This document shows positions 17,957-26,871 of a stretch of 64,000 nucleotides of DNA, in pieces. Each line of letters starts with the position of its first letter. Position 1 is the first letter of the stretch. The position numbers and the translations under genes are program-made. The DNA is from Massilia mucilaginosa (lineage in GTDB: Bacteria; Pseudomonadota; Gammaproteobacteria; Burkholderiales; Burkholderiaceae_D): NCBI RefSeq assembly GCF_011682145.1, contig NZ_WHJH01000008.1, forward strand, positions 1 to 64,000. Reading direction: 5' to 3'. The notes beneath the pieces were generated by a model that ran no database searches, had not been told where the DNA came from, and worked only from the letters and a program-made list of their open reading frames with translations.

Positions 17957-18889
17957 TTACATGCAGCGCTCGTTCATCCAGTCGCGTCCGGTCGCCACGC
18001 AGTGCTGCATGTCCCTGAGCAGGCGGTCGGCGTGCACTTTGTAGGCGGCGCATTCGCGGCTGCCCTCCACCATGGCGATGCAGGTTTCGAGCTTGTTGGA
18101 CGCAGCCTTGTAATTACCCCGGGCGATGTCGCGCTCCGCCTCGGCGATCAGGTTGCGCGCCGACTGGCCAACCGGGCGTTCCAGCACTGGCCGTTCGAGC
18201 ACCGGGACTGCGGGTTTGAGCGCGGCGGCCGGGGTGTCGCGTTTGGGCGTGGGCTTGGCCTTGGCGCCGCGCGCGCGTTTGCGCTCGCAGGCACTGGCCG
18301 CCGCGCCGATCGACGACTGCAGGCGCTCAAGCTGGGCGGCGCCGGCCTTGTCGTTCCTGAGCGCTTGCAGTTCGGCCCTGGCCTCCTTGATATTGCAATC
18401 CTCGGCCTGCAAAATCGCCTGCTCGATGCGCGCCTCGAACTTCTTCGGCTCGGGCCTGGCCATGAACCAGATCCCGGCCAGGATGGCGAGTGCCAGCAGC
18501 CAGTAGCGCAGGCGGATCGGTTTGCGCAGTGCCGGCCCGGAGGGCGCGGCACGCGGCGCGGCCTTGGGCGGCGGCGGTGGTACGGCGGCGGCGGCCGGAC
18601 CAGGCATGGGCGGCTGGAGTGGCGCGGCGGCGGCCGGAGCGGGCATGGCCGGCGCGGGCGGCACTTGCTGCACGAAGGCCGGCGTATCGACCGGCGGCGC
18701 AGGTGCGGGCACCGGCTTGGACACCGGTTCGGGCGCGGGCACGGGCTCGCACACGGCGGCGGACGCCGGGCGCAGCGCGCCCTCGTGCTGGGCGGTGCCG
18801 CAATACGGGCAAAAATCGACCCGGCGCGGCATCGGCCGCGCGCAGGCGGCGTGGATGCAGCGGTAGATCACTTGGTCTTGCAGGTTCAT
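17957..18889 (-). CDS. Zinc-ribbon membrane protein of the tubulin-like cassette
   Basis: A 310-residue protein. It starts with a probable zinc ribbon (C11, C16, C27, C30), continues through a long Pro/Ala-rich linker (about 45-118), has one membrane helix (about 129-145, LLALAILAGIWFMA) and ends in a charged helical region. That region includes a TPR-like stretch (AEAERDIARGNYKAASNKLE) and several Cys residues. The layout suggests a cytoplasmic zinc ribbon and an external C-terminus, or the reverse. Only four bases separate it from the tubulin-like gene upstream, so translation is likely coupled. The ATG at 18889 was chosen for that reason and because it starts right before the ribbon. I do not recognise a named family. 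Confidence 0.75.
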   Translation of the reverse strand: MNLQDQVIYRCIHAACARPMPRRVDFCPYCGTAQHEGALRPASAAVCEPVPAPEPVSKPVPAPAPPVDTPAFVQQVPPAPAMPAPAAAAPLQPPMPGPAAAAVPPPPPKAAPRAAPSGPALRKPIRLRYWLLALAILAGIWFMARPEPKKFEARIEQAILQAEDCNIKEARAELQALRNDKAGAAQLERLQSSIGAAASACERKRARGAKAKPTPKRDTPAAALKPAVPVLERPVLERPVGQSARNLIAEAERDIARGNYKAASNKLETCIAMVEGSRECAAYKVHADRLLRDMQHCVATGRDWMNERCM

Positions 18890-18893
18890 GGCG

Positions 18894-21800
18894 TCAGTCC
18901 GGATCGGGTATGTCGTTGTCGGGGTCCGGGATGGCATCGTCGAACAAGGTGGCCAGTTCCGGCAGCTCGCCCGCGGTCTTCCACTTGTCGGCTTTGGGAT
19001 TCCACTGCATGTTCCAGACGCGGGTGTCAGGCCCGGCTTCGGCGCGCCCGATGCGCAGCGCAATCTCGTCAATCGAAAACGGTCCCTGCTGGGCGCCGTT
19101 GATGAACAGTTTATAGCGCCCGCCCACGGCCTGCGGCGGCGGTGGTGGCGGCGCCAGCGCGCGCGCGGCCAGCGCCTGAGCCGCCTCGGGTTCGCTGGCC
19201 AGGAAGGCAGCGCGAATGGCGCGCTTGTCGACCGATTTCTCGACCTCCCACGCGTAGGCATCGCTGGCCGAACCGGGCACCGGCTCGGTCCACTGCGTCA
19301 GCGCGGCGCCGGCGTCGTCGATATCGCGCTGCGACAGCGCCGGATTCATGGCGCGCGCGCGCTTGAACCATTGCTCGTACAGGCGGCGCGCGGTGATGTT
19401 CGGCAGCGACGGCGACGGCAGCTGGGCGCCGGTTTCGTCGACTTCGAGCTTCGGTTCATACACGCGCTGCTGGAAGTGGCGCATCAGGGCCGCCAGCATG
19501 ACGAACTGGTTCGGCCCGAGCCTGGCCAGGCGCTGCTGCACCGCGCCGATCACCTGTTCGCGGTAGTACGGCGGCAGGCCGTTGGAGCGGATCGCGAACT
19601 CGTTGCCGATCTGGAGCCACTCGCCGGAACCCGGTTCGACTTCGAACAGGTATTGCCCGCGCGGCTGGAACGACGCTTCGCGGTCGGCCAGGTCGCCCTT
19701 GCGGCGGATCACGCCGAGCGCGTTGGCCTGCAAGAACCACTCGTAGTCATCGGCCAGGCGGTTCAGTTCATCCATCGACGGCGAAATCGGATGGCGGAAG
19801 CGCGTGGCGTCGAAGTGCAGGTGGGTCGGGATCTTGGGGTTTTCGATCTGGTACGAGGTACGCCAGGTCGGCAGGCCGCGCAGCACCGTCATCGGAAAGC
19901 CCGACAGCTCGATGTAGCACACCGCCTTGCCGCTGATGCCGGTATTGACCACCGAAACCAGGTCGCCATGGAAGGAGCCGGCCGGCACCGCGGCGCGGAT
20001 CTCGGTTTCCATCAGGCGCCAGGCATTGACGTCGCCCACCCCGATGAAGCACTTGAACTGGTCGGCGCGGGGCGTGAACTCGGCCGAGAAGCGCGCGTTC
20101 ATCCACGGCATGGCGCTCTTGAGCCACTCGCCGAAAATGCGGGCCCGCTCCTGCGGCGACATGGCGCCCAGGCGTTCGAGCAGCGGATCGACCGGTTCGG
20201 CGTCGTCCAGTTGTTCGACGGTGAGCTGGGTCTGGGCGCGGCGGAACAGTTTGAGCAGCAGGCTGGCGCGCAGTTTTTCGTCGCCCAGCTGCGGGAACAG
20301 GCGCGCGGAACCGCCGAATTCGAGCAGCACTTCTTCGCTCCAGGCGTGAATGTCGCCGCTCAAGGCCACCGGCTCGGGCAGGATGTCGCTGGCCAGCTTG
20401 ATATAGGTTGCGTGTTCGTGGCGCGCGTCGGCGCGCAGCTGGTCGATGCGCTGGTCGACCGCGCCGAGCATGGCCTGCACGCAGCGCCGCCCTTCCTGGA
20501 ATTCGCCGGCGATGCCGGTCCACACAGCCTGGCCCTGTTCGTCGGTGCTTTGCGGGTCGCCCAGCCAGGCCGACATGGTGCGCATGACGTCGATCGACTG
20601 GCCGGCCGCCACCGCCAGCAGGTGGAAGCGCAGATAGTCGGCGATGTCGCGCTTGAGGTGGGCCATCACTTCGCGCGCCTGCGCATCCTTGCCGAACAGG
20701 CGGCTGGCCGCCTGCGACAGGTTGCCCAGCGATTCCTCGACCTGGCGCGTGCGCAGCGCGTCGCGGATGTCGCGATAGCGCTTGCCATTGCGTTCGGCGT
20801 TGCCCAGGTCGCGCTGCAGCAGGCGCGCCTTGATCTGCTCCAGCAGCGAGAGCACGAATTCCAGCCCGCCCTGCTTGCGGTCGTCCAGCAGCGCGTACAA
20901 CTGGGTGCGCGCGCGGCCCTTGAGGCGCGTGGTCAGTTCAAGCGTATGGCGCTTGATGCGGTCTTCGCTGGTTTCGGCGGTGGCGCCGGCTTCGCGGATG
21001 GCGTCGCGCTCCAGGTGCGGCAGCAGCTCGGCCACTTTTTCGCGCCACACGCCCAGATCGTAGGACGCCATGATGCGGTCCATCTCCAGCTGCACCTTGC
21101 TCTCGACCCGTTCGAGCAGCGAGCGCTGGTCCTTGTCCATCAGCAGCTGGTCGGTCAGCGCGTATTCCTGGAACGGGGTCAGGTCGACCGTGCCCTTCTT
21201 GAAGTCGGGGAATTCGTCGAACGGATGCTCGCTCATCGACATCTGCTCGCGCATGAAGACGTCGCGCTCCTGGTCGCCCGCGCGGCGCGAAACCAGCTGT
21301 CCGAGCCCGCGGCCACTGGCCGCGTGCTCGCCAGCCAGGCCGAAGAAGGCCTTGACCATCAGCGCGGCCAGCTCGTAGGCGCGGATATCGTCGCGCAGGC
21401 TTTGCTGGGTGTCGAGCACCGCCTGGCCGAAGGCCGAATACACCTTGGAATACGACAGGCGCATGTCGCCGAAGCGCTGTTCCGGCACGCGCGGATTGAA
21501 CGGCCCAAGCTTGTGCTGCTGCTGGTTGACCGCGATCGAGCGCTTGCGGTTGGCAAAATCGGCCGAGGCGAAGTCTTCGAACAGGGTGTCGGCCACCATC
21601 TGGTAGACATCCTTGACGTCGCTGGTGGCCTTGTTGGCCAGGTTGGCGGTATCGACAAAATACACATCGTCGAAGGGCGCGCCCTTGCCGACCAGGTTAT
21701 CCGGCTCGGCCCAGCGGACCTGCGCATTCATGTCGCGCATGGTCGTTTCCAGCTCCATCAGGGTGGCGTAGGCGTTGGCCTCGGTGCGCTCCTTGTTGGC

Positions 21801-22547
21801 CTTGGCGAAACCGGACGGCATGAACATGACCAGGTCGACCTGGTTGTCGGATACTTCCTGGCGCGCGATGGCCTTGGAAATCCAGCCAAGGTCGATGGCA
21901 CTGCCCGCGCCCGTGCCGCCCGCGCACGAGGCGATGACGACGATGCGGAACTTGGAGGTATCGACCTGGAGCCCCAGGCGCTGGTAGGTTTCCTTGCGCT
22001 CGTTGCCGGCGTTGCTGCTCAAGAAATTGAGCGAGCTCTTGATGCGGCCGCGCAGCTTGGGATACTTGTCGAACAGGTACAGGCGCGCCAGCGCGCGGAT
22101 CTGGCCCGCGCCCTTGGACGGATCGATCCCGAGCGAACGCAGTTTTTTGGGCCGCAGCGGCATCCAGTTTTCGATCAGCGGAAAGCGCGCCAGGCTGTCG
22201 TCGGACTCGTGATACTGCGGCAGGTCGAGCGACTCGACCAGGCGCTCGTCGTCGCCCAGCTTGACCAGTTCGTACCACGGGTCGGTGCGCTGCGACTTGC
22301 CCTCGTCGATGATGGCGTTGTTATCGAGGTCGAAGTGCAAAAAGCGCGCGACCGGGAACTGCGCGATCGATTCGACGCGGGTCGGATTGTGGCGGTTCCA
22401 GACCTCCGACAGGATGCGGCGGCGAATCCGCAGCATCACTTCCATGCCGGTGCCGCCAGCGCCGATGAACAGCGTGGGCCGCAGGTCGACCTTCAGTTCG
22501 GCCTTCGCTGCGCCGCTGCCGGTGTTGGGAAATTCTGCCATTGTCAT
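18894..22547 (-). CDS. Tubulin/FtsZ-superfamily GTPase with C-terminal GYF-like domain
   Basis: A 1217-residue protein. Near the N-terminus is a glycine-rich nucleotide loop (LFIGAGGTG, residues 27-34). At 208-216 is CAGGTGAGS, the tubulin/FtsZ signature (GGGTGSG type) that contacts GTP phosphates. Residues 240-265 (FMPSGFAKANKERTEANAYA) continue the GTPase core. A long helical middle part follows, then a Pro-rich run and a GYF_2-like domain (about 1145-1195; KLFINGAQQGPFS to WKTAGELPEL), a fold that often binds proline-rich partners. It resembles the large tubulin-like proteins (Pfam Tubulin_2 type), far longer than FtsZ (about 380). It may form filaments at the membrane. It sits in a five-gene operon. 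An ATG 6 bases downstream is an equal start candidate. Confidence 0.85.
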   Translation of the reverse strand: MTMAEFPNTGSGAAKAELKVDLRPTLFIGAGGTGMEVMLRIRRRILSEVWNRHNPTRVESIAQFPVARFLHFDLDNNAIIDEGKSQRTDPWYELVKLGDDERLVESLDLPQYHESDDSLARFPLIENWMPLRPKKLRSLGIDPSKGAGQIRALARLYLFDKYPKLRGRIKSSLNFLSSNAGNERKETYQRLGLQVDTSKFRIVVIASCAGGTGAGSAIDLGWISKAIARQEVSDNQVDLVMFMPSGFAKANKERTEANAYATLMELETTMRDMNAQVRWAEPDNLVGKGAPFDDVYFVDTANLANKATSDVKDVYQMVADTLFEDFASADFANRKRSIAVNQQQHKLGPFNPRVPEQRFGDMRLSYSKVYSAFGQAVLDTQQSLRDDIRAYELAALMVKAFFGLAGEHAASGRGLGQLVSRRAGDQERDVFMREQMSMSEHPFDEFPDFKKGTVDLTPFQEYALTDQLLMDKDQRSLLERVESKVQLEMDRIMASYDLGVWREKVAELLPHLERDAIREAGATAETSEDRIKRHTLELTTRLKGRARTQLYALLDDRKQGGLEFVLSLLEQIKARLLQRDLGNAERNGKRYRDIRDALRTRQVEESLGNLSQAASRLFGKDAQAREVMAHLKRDIADYLRFHLLAVAAGQSIDVMRTMSAWLGDPQSTDEQGQAVWTGIAGEFQEGRRCVQAMLGAVDQRIDQLRADARHEHATYIKLASDILPEPVALSGDIHAWSEEVLLEFGGSARLFPQLGDEKLRASLLLKLFRRAQTQLTVEQLDDAEPVDPLLERLGAMSPQERARIFGEWLKSAMPWMNARFSAEFTPRADQFKCFIGVGDVNAWRLMETEIRAAVPAGSFHGDLVSVVNTGISGKAVCYIELSGFPMTVLRGLPTWRTSYQIENPKIPTHLHFDATRFRHPISPSMDELNRLADDYEWFLQANALGVIRRKGDLADREASFQPRGQYLFEVEPGSGEWLQIGNEFAIRSNGLPPYYREQVIGAVQQRLARLGPNQFVMLAALMRHFQQRVYEPKLEVDETGAQLPSPSLPNITARRLYEQWFKRARAMNPALSQRDIDDAGAALTQWTEPVPGSASDAYAWEVEKSVDKRAIRAAFLASEPEAAQALAARALAPPPPPPQAVGGRYKLFINGAQQGPFSIDEIALRIGRAEAGPDTRVWNMQWNPKADKWKTAGELPELATLFDDAIPDPDNDIPDPD

Positions 22548-22595
22548 TGTCTTTCAATCATTGAATCGTCACGTTGCGTCGTCGGCGCAGGCCGA

Positions 22596-23048
22596 TCAGC
22601 GCCGGCCCACGAACAGGGCGGCGCCAAGGGCGACCAGGCCGATCGCCACCAGCGGCGCGGTGATCGCCAGGGTCAGGAATTTGCTGGCGTTGATGAGCGC
22701 CAGCACCGCCGCCGCGCTCACGAACGACAGGCCGACGAACAGCAGCCAGCCGGCGCTGCCGGCGGTCGACGGCGCCACGCGCTTGACCACCAGGTGGTGC
22801 ACGTAAGCGTTACGCACGAAAAAGTACACGATCAGCAGTACCAGGAACACGGCGCCGCCGATGGCCAGGTCGCGCGAGGAGGTATCGGCCGCTGGCGCGC
22901 CAAGCACCGGCGCGACTTCGATCGGCGCCTGCGTACTCAAGGTGCCATCGGCCTCCCTGGTGGTCTGCCCGGCCGGCGCGCTGCTGTCGCCGGGGAGCTT
23001 GAAACCGGGATCGGCGGGTGCGCTTGCGGGAGCCTGGGGATTTTGCAT
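22596..23048 (-). CDS. Three-helix membrane protein of the tubulin-like cassette
   Basis: A 150-residue protein with a polar, Pro-rich N-terminal 58 residues followed by three membrane helices (about 61-78, 100-119 and 124-147) and almost no C-terminal tail. An AGGA site precedes the ATG. It lies between the vWA-like gene (27-bp gap) and the tubulin-like gene (48-bp gap) on the same strand. It could anchor the GTPase to the inner membrane: its Pro-rich N-terminus is a candidate ligand for the GYF-like domain of the GTPase. That is an inference; no known family was recognised. Confidence 0.72.
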   Translation of the reverse strand: MQNPQAPASAPADPGFKLPGDSSAPAGQTTREADGTLSTQAPIEVAPVLGAPAADTSSRDLAIGGAVFLVLLIVYFFVRNAYVHHLVVKRVAPSTAGSAGWLLFVGLSFVSAAAVLALINASKFLTLAITAPLVAIGLVALGAALFVGRR

Positions 23049-23075
23049 GAAGATCGTCCTGATGAGAGTAAAAGT

Positions 23076-24563
23076 TTAGCGGCCCAGCCGAACCTGCGCG
23101 CCTTCGCGCAGGTCGATCAGCCGATGGCCGAACAGCGTGGTTTTCAGTTGCGCCACCTTGTTGCCCGCCTTGTCGTAGATCGGCTGCACGGTGCCGGCGC
23201 GCGCCTGCATGGTACGCAATTCGTCCTCCACCGTCACGTAGGCCTTGCGCGGGCGCGCCATGGCCAGCATGGCCCAAGCGGCCGCGCCCAGCAGCAACAG
23301 CGCCGCGCCGATGGCCGCCAGCAGCGGGCCGACGCCGTAATGGACGCGCACTTCGAGCGGCAGCGCGACGCTCGACGCGTCGATCTGCGCCGGCGGCGTA
23401 AAGATATCCGGCAGCGGGTCGCCCGGGAACAGCGTGGCCATGCGCTGGCGGAAGGCCTGCGACAGTTCCAGCCGCTGGCCGCTCAGTTGCAGTTCGATCC
23501 GCCCCGGCAGCACGTAGGCCGATCCGGCCGAGGTAATCGCGTCGAGCGACCATGTGCCCGGCAGTTGCGCCACCGGCAGCTGCATGGTCGACGCCAGCGG
23601 CGCGCTTTTGCCAGGCGCCAGCTGGCTGACCCCGGTGCTGGCCAATGAGATGGGACGGTTTTCGCCGCCCAGCACCGAGCGTGCGCCCAGGGTCGCGCTG
23701 GCGATCGTGTAAGGGTAAATCGTGTTCTCCAGATTCCACTCGATCCTGGCGGCCGGGGCGCGCGTATCGGCATCGACAGCGACATGCAGCACGCCGCCGG
23801 GCGCCATCGAAAACGCCACGCCCGGCGCGTCGCTGACCTTGCGCGGCACCAGGCGCACGGTATCGCGGTCGAGCGGTTTCAGGCGCGCGGCCGGTTCGGT
23901 GATGACGCGCTGCAGGCGGCCCGACGCCAGCAGCGCATCGAGCTCGCGCGCGCCCTGCTCGCCCACCGCGAACACATACACCATCAGCCCATTGGCGCGG
24001 TACTGCGTGCCCTGCACCGGCATTTGCAGCGGGAACGCGAGCGCCTTGCTGATCGCGCCGCCACGGTGAATCAGCTGGTAAAAATCGCGGTTGCGCAGTG
24101 CCGTGGCCTGGTCGTTGTTCGGGCTGTTGCGGTTGTTCGTGACCAGCCACACCAGGCCCGGTTTGCCGCCCAGCGCCGTGCCAATGGCCGAACTGACGGC
24201 TTCATTGAGGTCGGTGTCGGCCAGCGCGGTGCCGCCCGGTTTGCGTGCGACCTCAAGGGCTGCGAGCGCGCTCACTACCGCGCGCCGGGCCGGCACCGGG
24301 TCGACCTTGAGCGAGAGCAGCGCCCTGGGCGACGGCGCGCCGGGCAGGCTCTGGTTGAAGGCGGCCAGCACCATCGGGTCGCCCGGGCCGGTGGCGGCCA
24401 TGATGATTTCGGCCACCAGCGGCTTGAAGGGCGAGGCCGGGTCGGTGTAGAACGGCTCCATCCAGCCGGAATTCTGGACCAGGAACACGTGCGAAGCGGC
24501 CATGGCGGGCGCGCCGGCGCACAGCAGGGCAACGCTGGCGGCAAAGCACGCGTAGCGCGACAT
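23076..24563 (-). CDS. vWA-like membrane-anchored protein of the tubulin-like cassette
   Basis: A 495-residue protein with a signal peptide (residues 1-22), a large external region, one membrane helix (about 410-436) and a cytoplasmic tail of about 55 residues. The opening of the mature protein (HVFLVQNSGWM) aligns with the first strand and MIDAS loop of von Willebrand A domains. The metal-binding Asp is Gln, and Trp stands in place of the second Ser. A later GGTALADTDLNEAV stretch and LVWLVTNNR fit the remaining vWA strands. The domain probably binds a partner without the usual metal site. A GTG 12 bases upstream, overlapping the previous stop, is an alternative start. It is eight bases downstream of the 499-residue gene and part of the same operon. 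Confidence 0.72.
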   Translation of the reverse strand: MSRYACFAASVALLCAGAPAMAASHVFLVQNSGWMEPFYTDPASPFKPLVAEIIMAATGPGDPMVLAAFNQSLPGAPSPRALLSLKVDPVPARRAVVSALAALEVARKPGGTALADTDLNEAVSSAIGTALGGKPGLVWLVTNNRNSPNNDQATALRNRDFYQLIHRGGAISKALAFPLQMPVQGTQYRANGLMVYVFAVGEQGARELDALLASGRLQRVITEPAARLKPLDRDTVRLVPRKVSDAPGVAFSMAPGGVLHVAVDADTRAPAARIEWNLENTIYPYTIASATLGARSVLGGENRPISLASTGVSQLAPGKSAPLASTMQLPVAQLPGTWSLDAITSAGSAYVLPGRIELQLSGQRLELSQAFRQRMATLFPGDPLPDIFTPPAQIDASSVALPLEVRVHYGVGPLLAAIGAALLLLGAAAWAMLAMARPRKAYVTVEDELRTMQARAGTVQPIYDKAGNKVAQLKTTLFGHRLIDLREGAQVRLGR

Positions 24564-24571
24564 CGCGCGGG

Positions 24572-26071
24572 TCACGGCAGTGCGTCCAGGCGCCAGCCGC
24601 GCACCTGGTTCCAGTCTGGATGGTGCAGCCACAGGCAGTTGTCGTACACGAAGGGCACGCACTCGAGCGGATGCGCCAGGCGCGCGATGTCGTCGAGGAT
24701 CACGTTGCGCTTGCCGATCCATTCGAACGTGGTGCGCGCGATGATGCGTCCGGCCAGCGCATCTTCGGCCATGCCGGTGTACTGGTGAAAGCGCAGCACC
24801 AGGCCACTGGGCTGGCTGCGGTTGTTGTTAAAGCCGCGCAGCAGCGGCAGCACCATGGCGTCGTCGTCGTGCGGATCTTCGACGTGCTCCTGGCCCCACG
24901 GTTCGCCCACCACCGCGTGGCCGCGCCGGAACAGCAGGCTGGCGAAACCGAGGCGCGCGCCGCTCAATTCTTCGCGCTGGCCGGCCAGCTTGCCCAGTTC
25001 GAGGAAGGAATAGGCCTGGCCGTCATGGCCGATCAGCCACAGGCGGCCGTCGCGGCTTTGGGTGGGGCCGCCGAACTGCAGGCGCGGCGACCATCCGGGC
25101 GGCCACGCGATCCATTGCGGCGGCGCGCCGGGCTGCCATACCAGCTGGCCCTGGGCGTGCAGCCAGAACAGCTTGCCGTCGTAGCCGACCGGGCGCGCCC
25201 ATTGCCCGGCCGGCGCGTCGCAGTCGTAGACGACTTCGTCGCTCATGTCGCTGTGCGCGCTCCACAGCTGCGTGCCGGCCTCGCCGTTGACCAGGCAGGC
25301 CACGTGGCGGCGCATGGCGCCCGGAGCGCTGGCGAGCAGGCCATCGAACACGGTCTCGGTGCGATAGGTTTCGCTGACCGGATTGATGAACAGGCGGCGC
25401 AGGCCACGGTCGGTCGGCACCAGCCCCACTTCGCCGCGCTGCGGATCGCTGGCCGGCAGCCAGGCGTAGGACGCGGCCGCGACGCCGAAGCTCAGGTCGG
25501 AGGCATTTTCTTCGGGCGCCATGATGTGCCAGGCCTGGCCGTGCGGGTCCCAGTACTGCAGCACATTGCGGGCGTGCGCCAGCGCGATCAGGCGCTGCGC
25601 AGGAAAGCCGAAGGCGCCGGCCGCGAACACGCAGTGCGCGTTGGGCGGGGCCGGCATGCTGCGCTCGGGGCGGCCGGGGGCCGGTGCGGGCGGGCGTTCT
25701 TCGAGGGTCTCGCCCAGCGCCAGCGCGGTCACGTTCAGGCCATGCGGCACATGGCGCGGCAGCAGCTGGTCAAGCCATGGCCCCCACCAGTCGGGCGGCG
25801 TGCGGGCGCGGCCGGCCAGTTTGTCGAGCGGCGCGCCGCAGGTGGGGCAGAAGGCGAAACCTTCGGGATAGATGGGCGAACAGTCGCAGGACAGCGGCAG
25901 CGAGGCGCCGAGCAGGTGCGCGATATCGGGAAGGCGCCCGCGCGGCTGCGCCTGGCGCTCGATGCGCCCGAGTCCCTCGCTCGACGCCAGTTCAAACTGC
26001 GCCGTGTGTTCATCTTCCAGCCAAACGCTGCCGGGCGTTTCCCATCGGTGTGCCATCTCGCTTGCCGCCAT
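24572..26071 (-). CDS. Zinc-ribbon protein heading the tubulin-like cassette, unknown function
   Basis: A 499-residue protein with no signal peptide or membrane helix. Residues 62-80 hold a Cys4 pattern (CDC then CPTCG) typical of a zinc ribbon. The rest has many Trp/Gly/Asp-rich strands (LQYWDPHGQAWHIM, DGRLWLIGHDGQAYSF, LWLHHPDWN) that look like blades of a beta-propeller, but I cannot assign a family. It is the first gene of the five-gene minus-strand unit. A second ATG at 26056 is an alternative start. A TATACAT sequence lies immediately upstream of the first ATG. If that is the -10 box, the message would be leaderless or would use the second ATG. Confidence 0.65.
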   Translation of the reverse strand: MAASEMAHRWETPGSVWLEDEHTAQFELASSEGLGRIERQAQPRGRLPDIAHLLGASLPLSCDCSPIYPEGFAFCPTCGAPLDKLAGRARTPPDWWGPWLDQLLPRHVPHGLNVTALALGETLEERPPAPAPGRPERSMPAPPNAHCVFAAGAFGFPAQRLIALAHARNVLQYWDPHGQAWHIMAPEENASDLSFGVAAASYAWLPASDPQRGEVGLVPTDRGLRRLFINPVSETYRTETVFDGLLASAPGAMRRHVACLVNGEAGTQLWSAHSDMSDEVVYDCDAPAGQWARPVGYDGKLFWLHAQGQLVWQPGAPPQWIAWPPGWSPRLQFGGPTQSRDGRLWLIGHDGQAYSFLELGKLAGQREELSGARLGFASLLFRRGHAVVGEPWGQEHVEDPHDDDAMVLPLLRGFNNNRSQPSGLVLRFHQYTGMAEDALAGRIIARTTFEWIGKRNVILDDIARLAHPLECVPFVYDNCLWLHHPDWNQVRGWRLDALP

Positions 26072-26213
26072 ATATGTATAAGAGTTGCGGCCCGTCGATG
26101 CGGGCCGGTGTTGCTCTTCAAATCATAGCGCAAACGGATTGCATACGCGGTTTATTTACAGGGTACCGTCTCGTGGCATAAGGGGGAGCGGGGCAGGATG
26201 CCTGGCGGACGCC

Positions 26214-26681
26214 CTACTTATAGGTACCCACGCCGATCAGCACATCGCCATTGCGCTCGACGTAGGTGTTTTTCTCTTCCATGGCCTTGGTGATCGAATT
26301 GGGCCACTTGTAGCCGAACCAGCCGGTCCCCGCAGGGCTCTTGGCGATCTTGATGAATTCACGGATCGGAAACACCTCGCCGGCCTTCAGGTCCATCAGG
26401 TTCTTGCCGACCATCTTGGCATTCTGGCCGTGCGCGAGCGCGGTGCCGTCGAAGGTAAACATGAAGACGTACAGATCACCCTTGATGAACTCGCCCTTGG
26501 GATCGTTGAAGGCGGCGATCGCCTTGTCGCGGCCGTTCTCGTTGACATAGGCGCTGGCCTTCTTGACCATGGCCACCGCTTCATCGGCCGTACCGCGCTT
26601 GGGGGCATCCTGCGCGCTGACGGCGCCGGCGAGGGTCATGGCAAAAACAGCGAACAGCAGTTTCTGGAAAAGTAATTTCAT
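26214..26681 (-). CDS. Secreted single-Cache-domain protein
   Basis: A 155-residue periplasmic protein with a signal peptide (cleaved near residue 23, SAQ). It is followed by a Cache-like ligand-binding fold: VAMVKKASAYVNENG, then FNDPKGEFIKGDLYVFMFTFDG, GKNLMDLK and WFGYKWP. Such domains are usually the sensor parts of chemoreceptors and kinases; stand-alone versions bind small carboxylates or amino acids or act with a separate sensor. A strong site (AGGAGA) precedes the ATG. The gene stands alone, 142 bp from the tubulin-like cassette. Confidence 0.85.
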   Translation of the reverse strand: MKLLFQKLLFAVFAMTLAGAVSAQDAPKRGTADEAVAMVKKASAYVNENGRDKAIAAFNDPKGEFIKGDLYVFMFTFDGTALAHGQNAKMVGKNLMDLKAGEVFPIREFIKIAKSPAGTGWFGYKWPNSITKAMEEKNTYVERNGDVLIGVGTYK

Positions 26682-26836
26682 CTTTGTCTCCTGGAATTTT
26701 TCGGATGGATGGGTCCGGCCTTGAACCGTGTAGTTTTACCCGACGTTAACATAGGCCCGTCGGGTCATCGCAATAAATTACGCAAAGCATTATTGCTTCG
26801 ACAAGGAAGTGTGGCTCCCAAGCAAAACCGGGCACG

Positions 26837-26842
26837 TATAAT
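26837..26842 (+). promoter_or_regulatory. -10 box (TATAAT) of the aminopeptidase gene
   Basis: A perfect TATAAT lies 30 bases before the ATG at 26872. Transcription would start near 26849, after the other in-frame ATG at 26845, which argues that translation begins at 26872. No good -35 hexamer is seen. Confidence 0.45.
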
Positions 26843-26871
26843 GGATGCCATTGACTACCTTGCAGCGCACC

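Noticed and set aside
18888-23648. A 1586-codon open frame on the plus strand, antisense to the tubulin-like cassette
   Set aside because: Its translation is Arg/His/Ala/Gln-rich low-complexity sequence with no domain. The GC-rich third codon positions of the real minus-strand genes remove stops from this frame.
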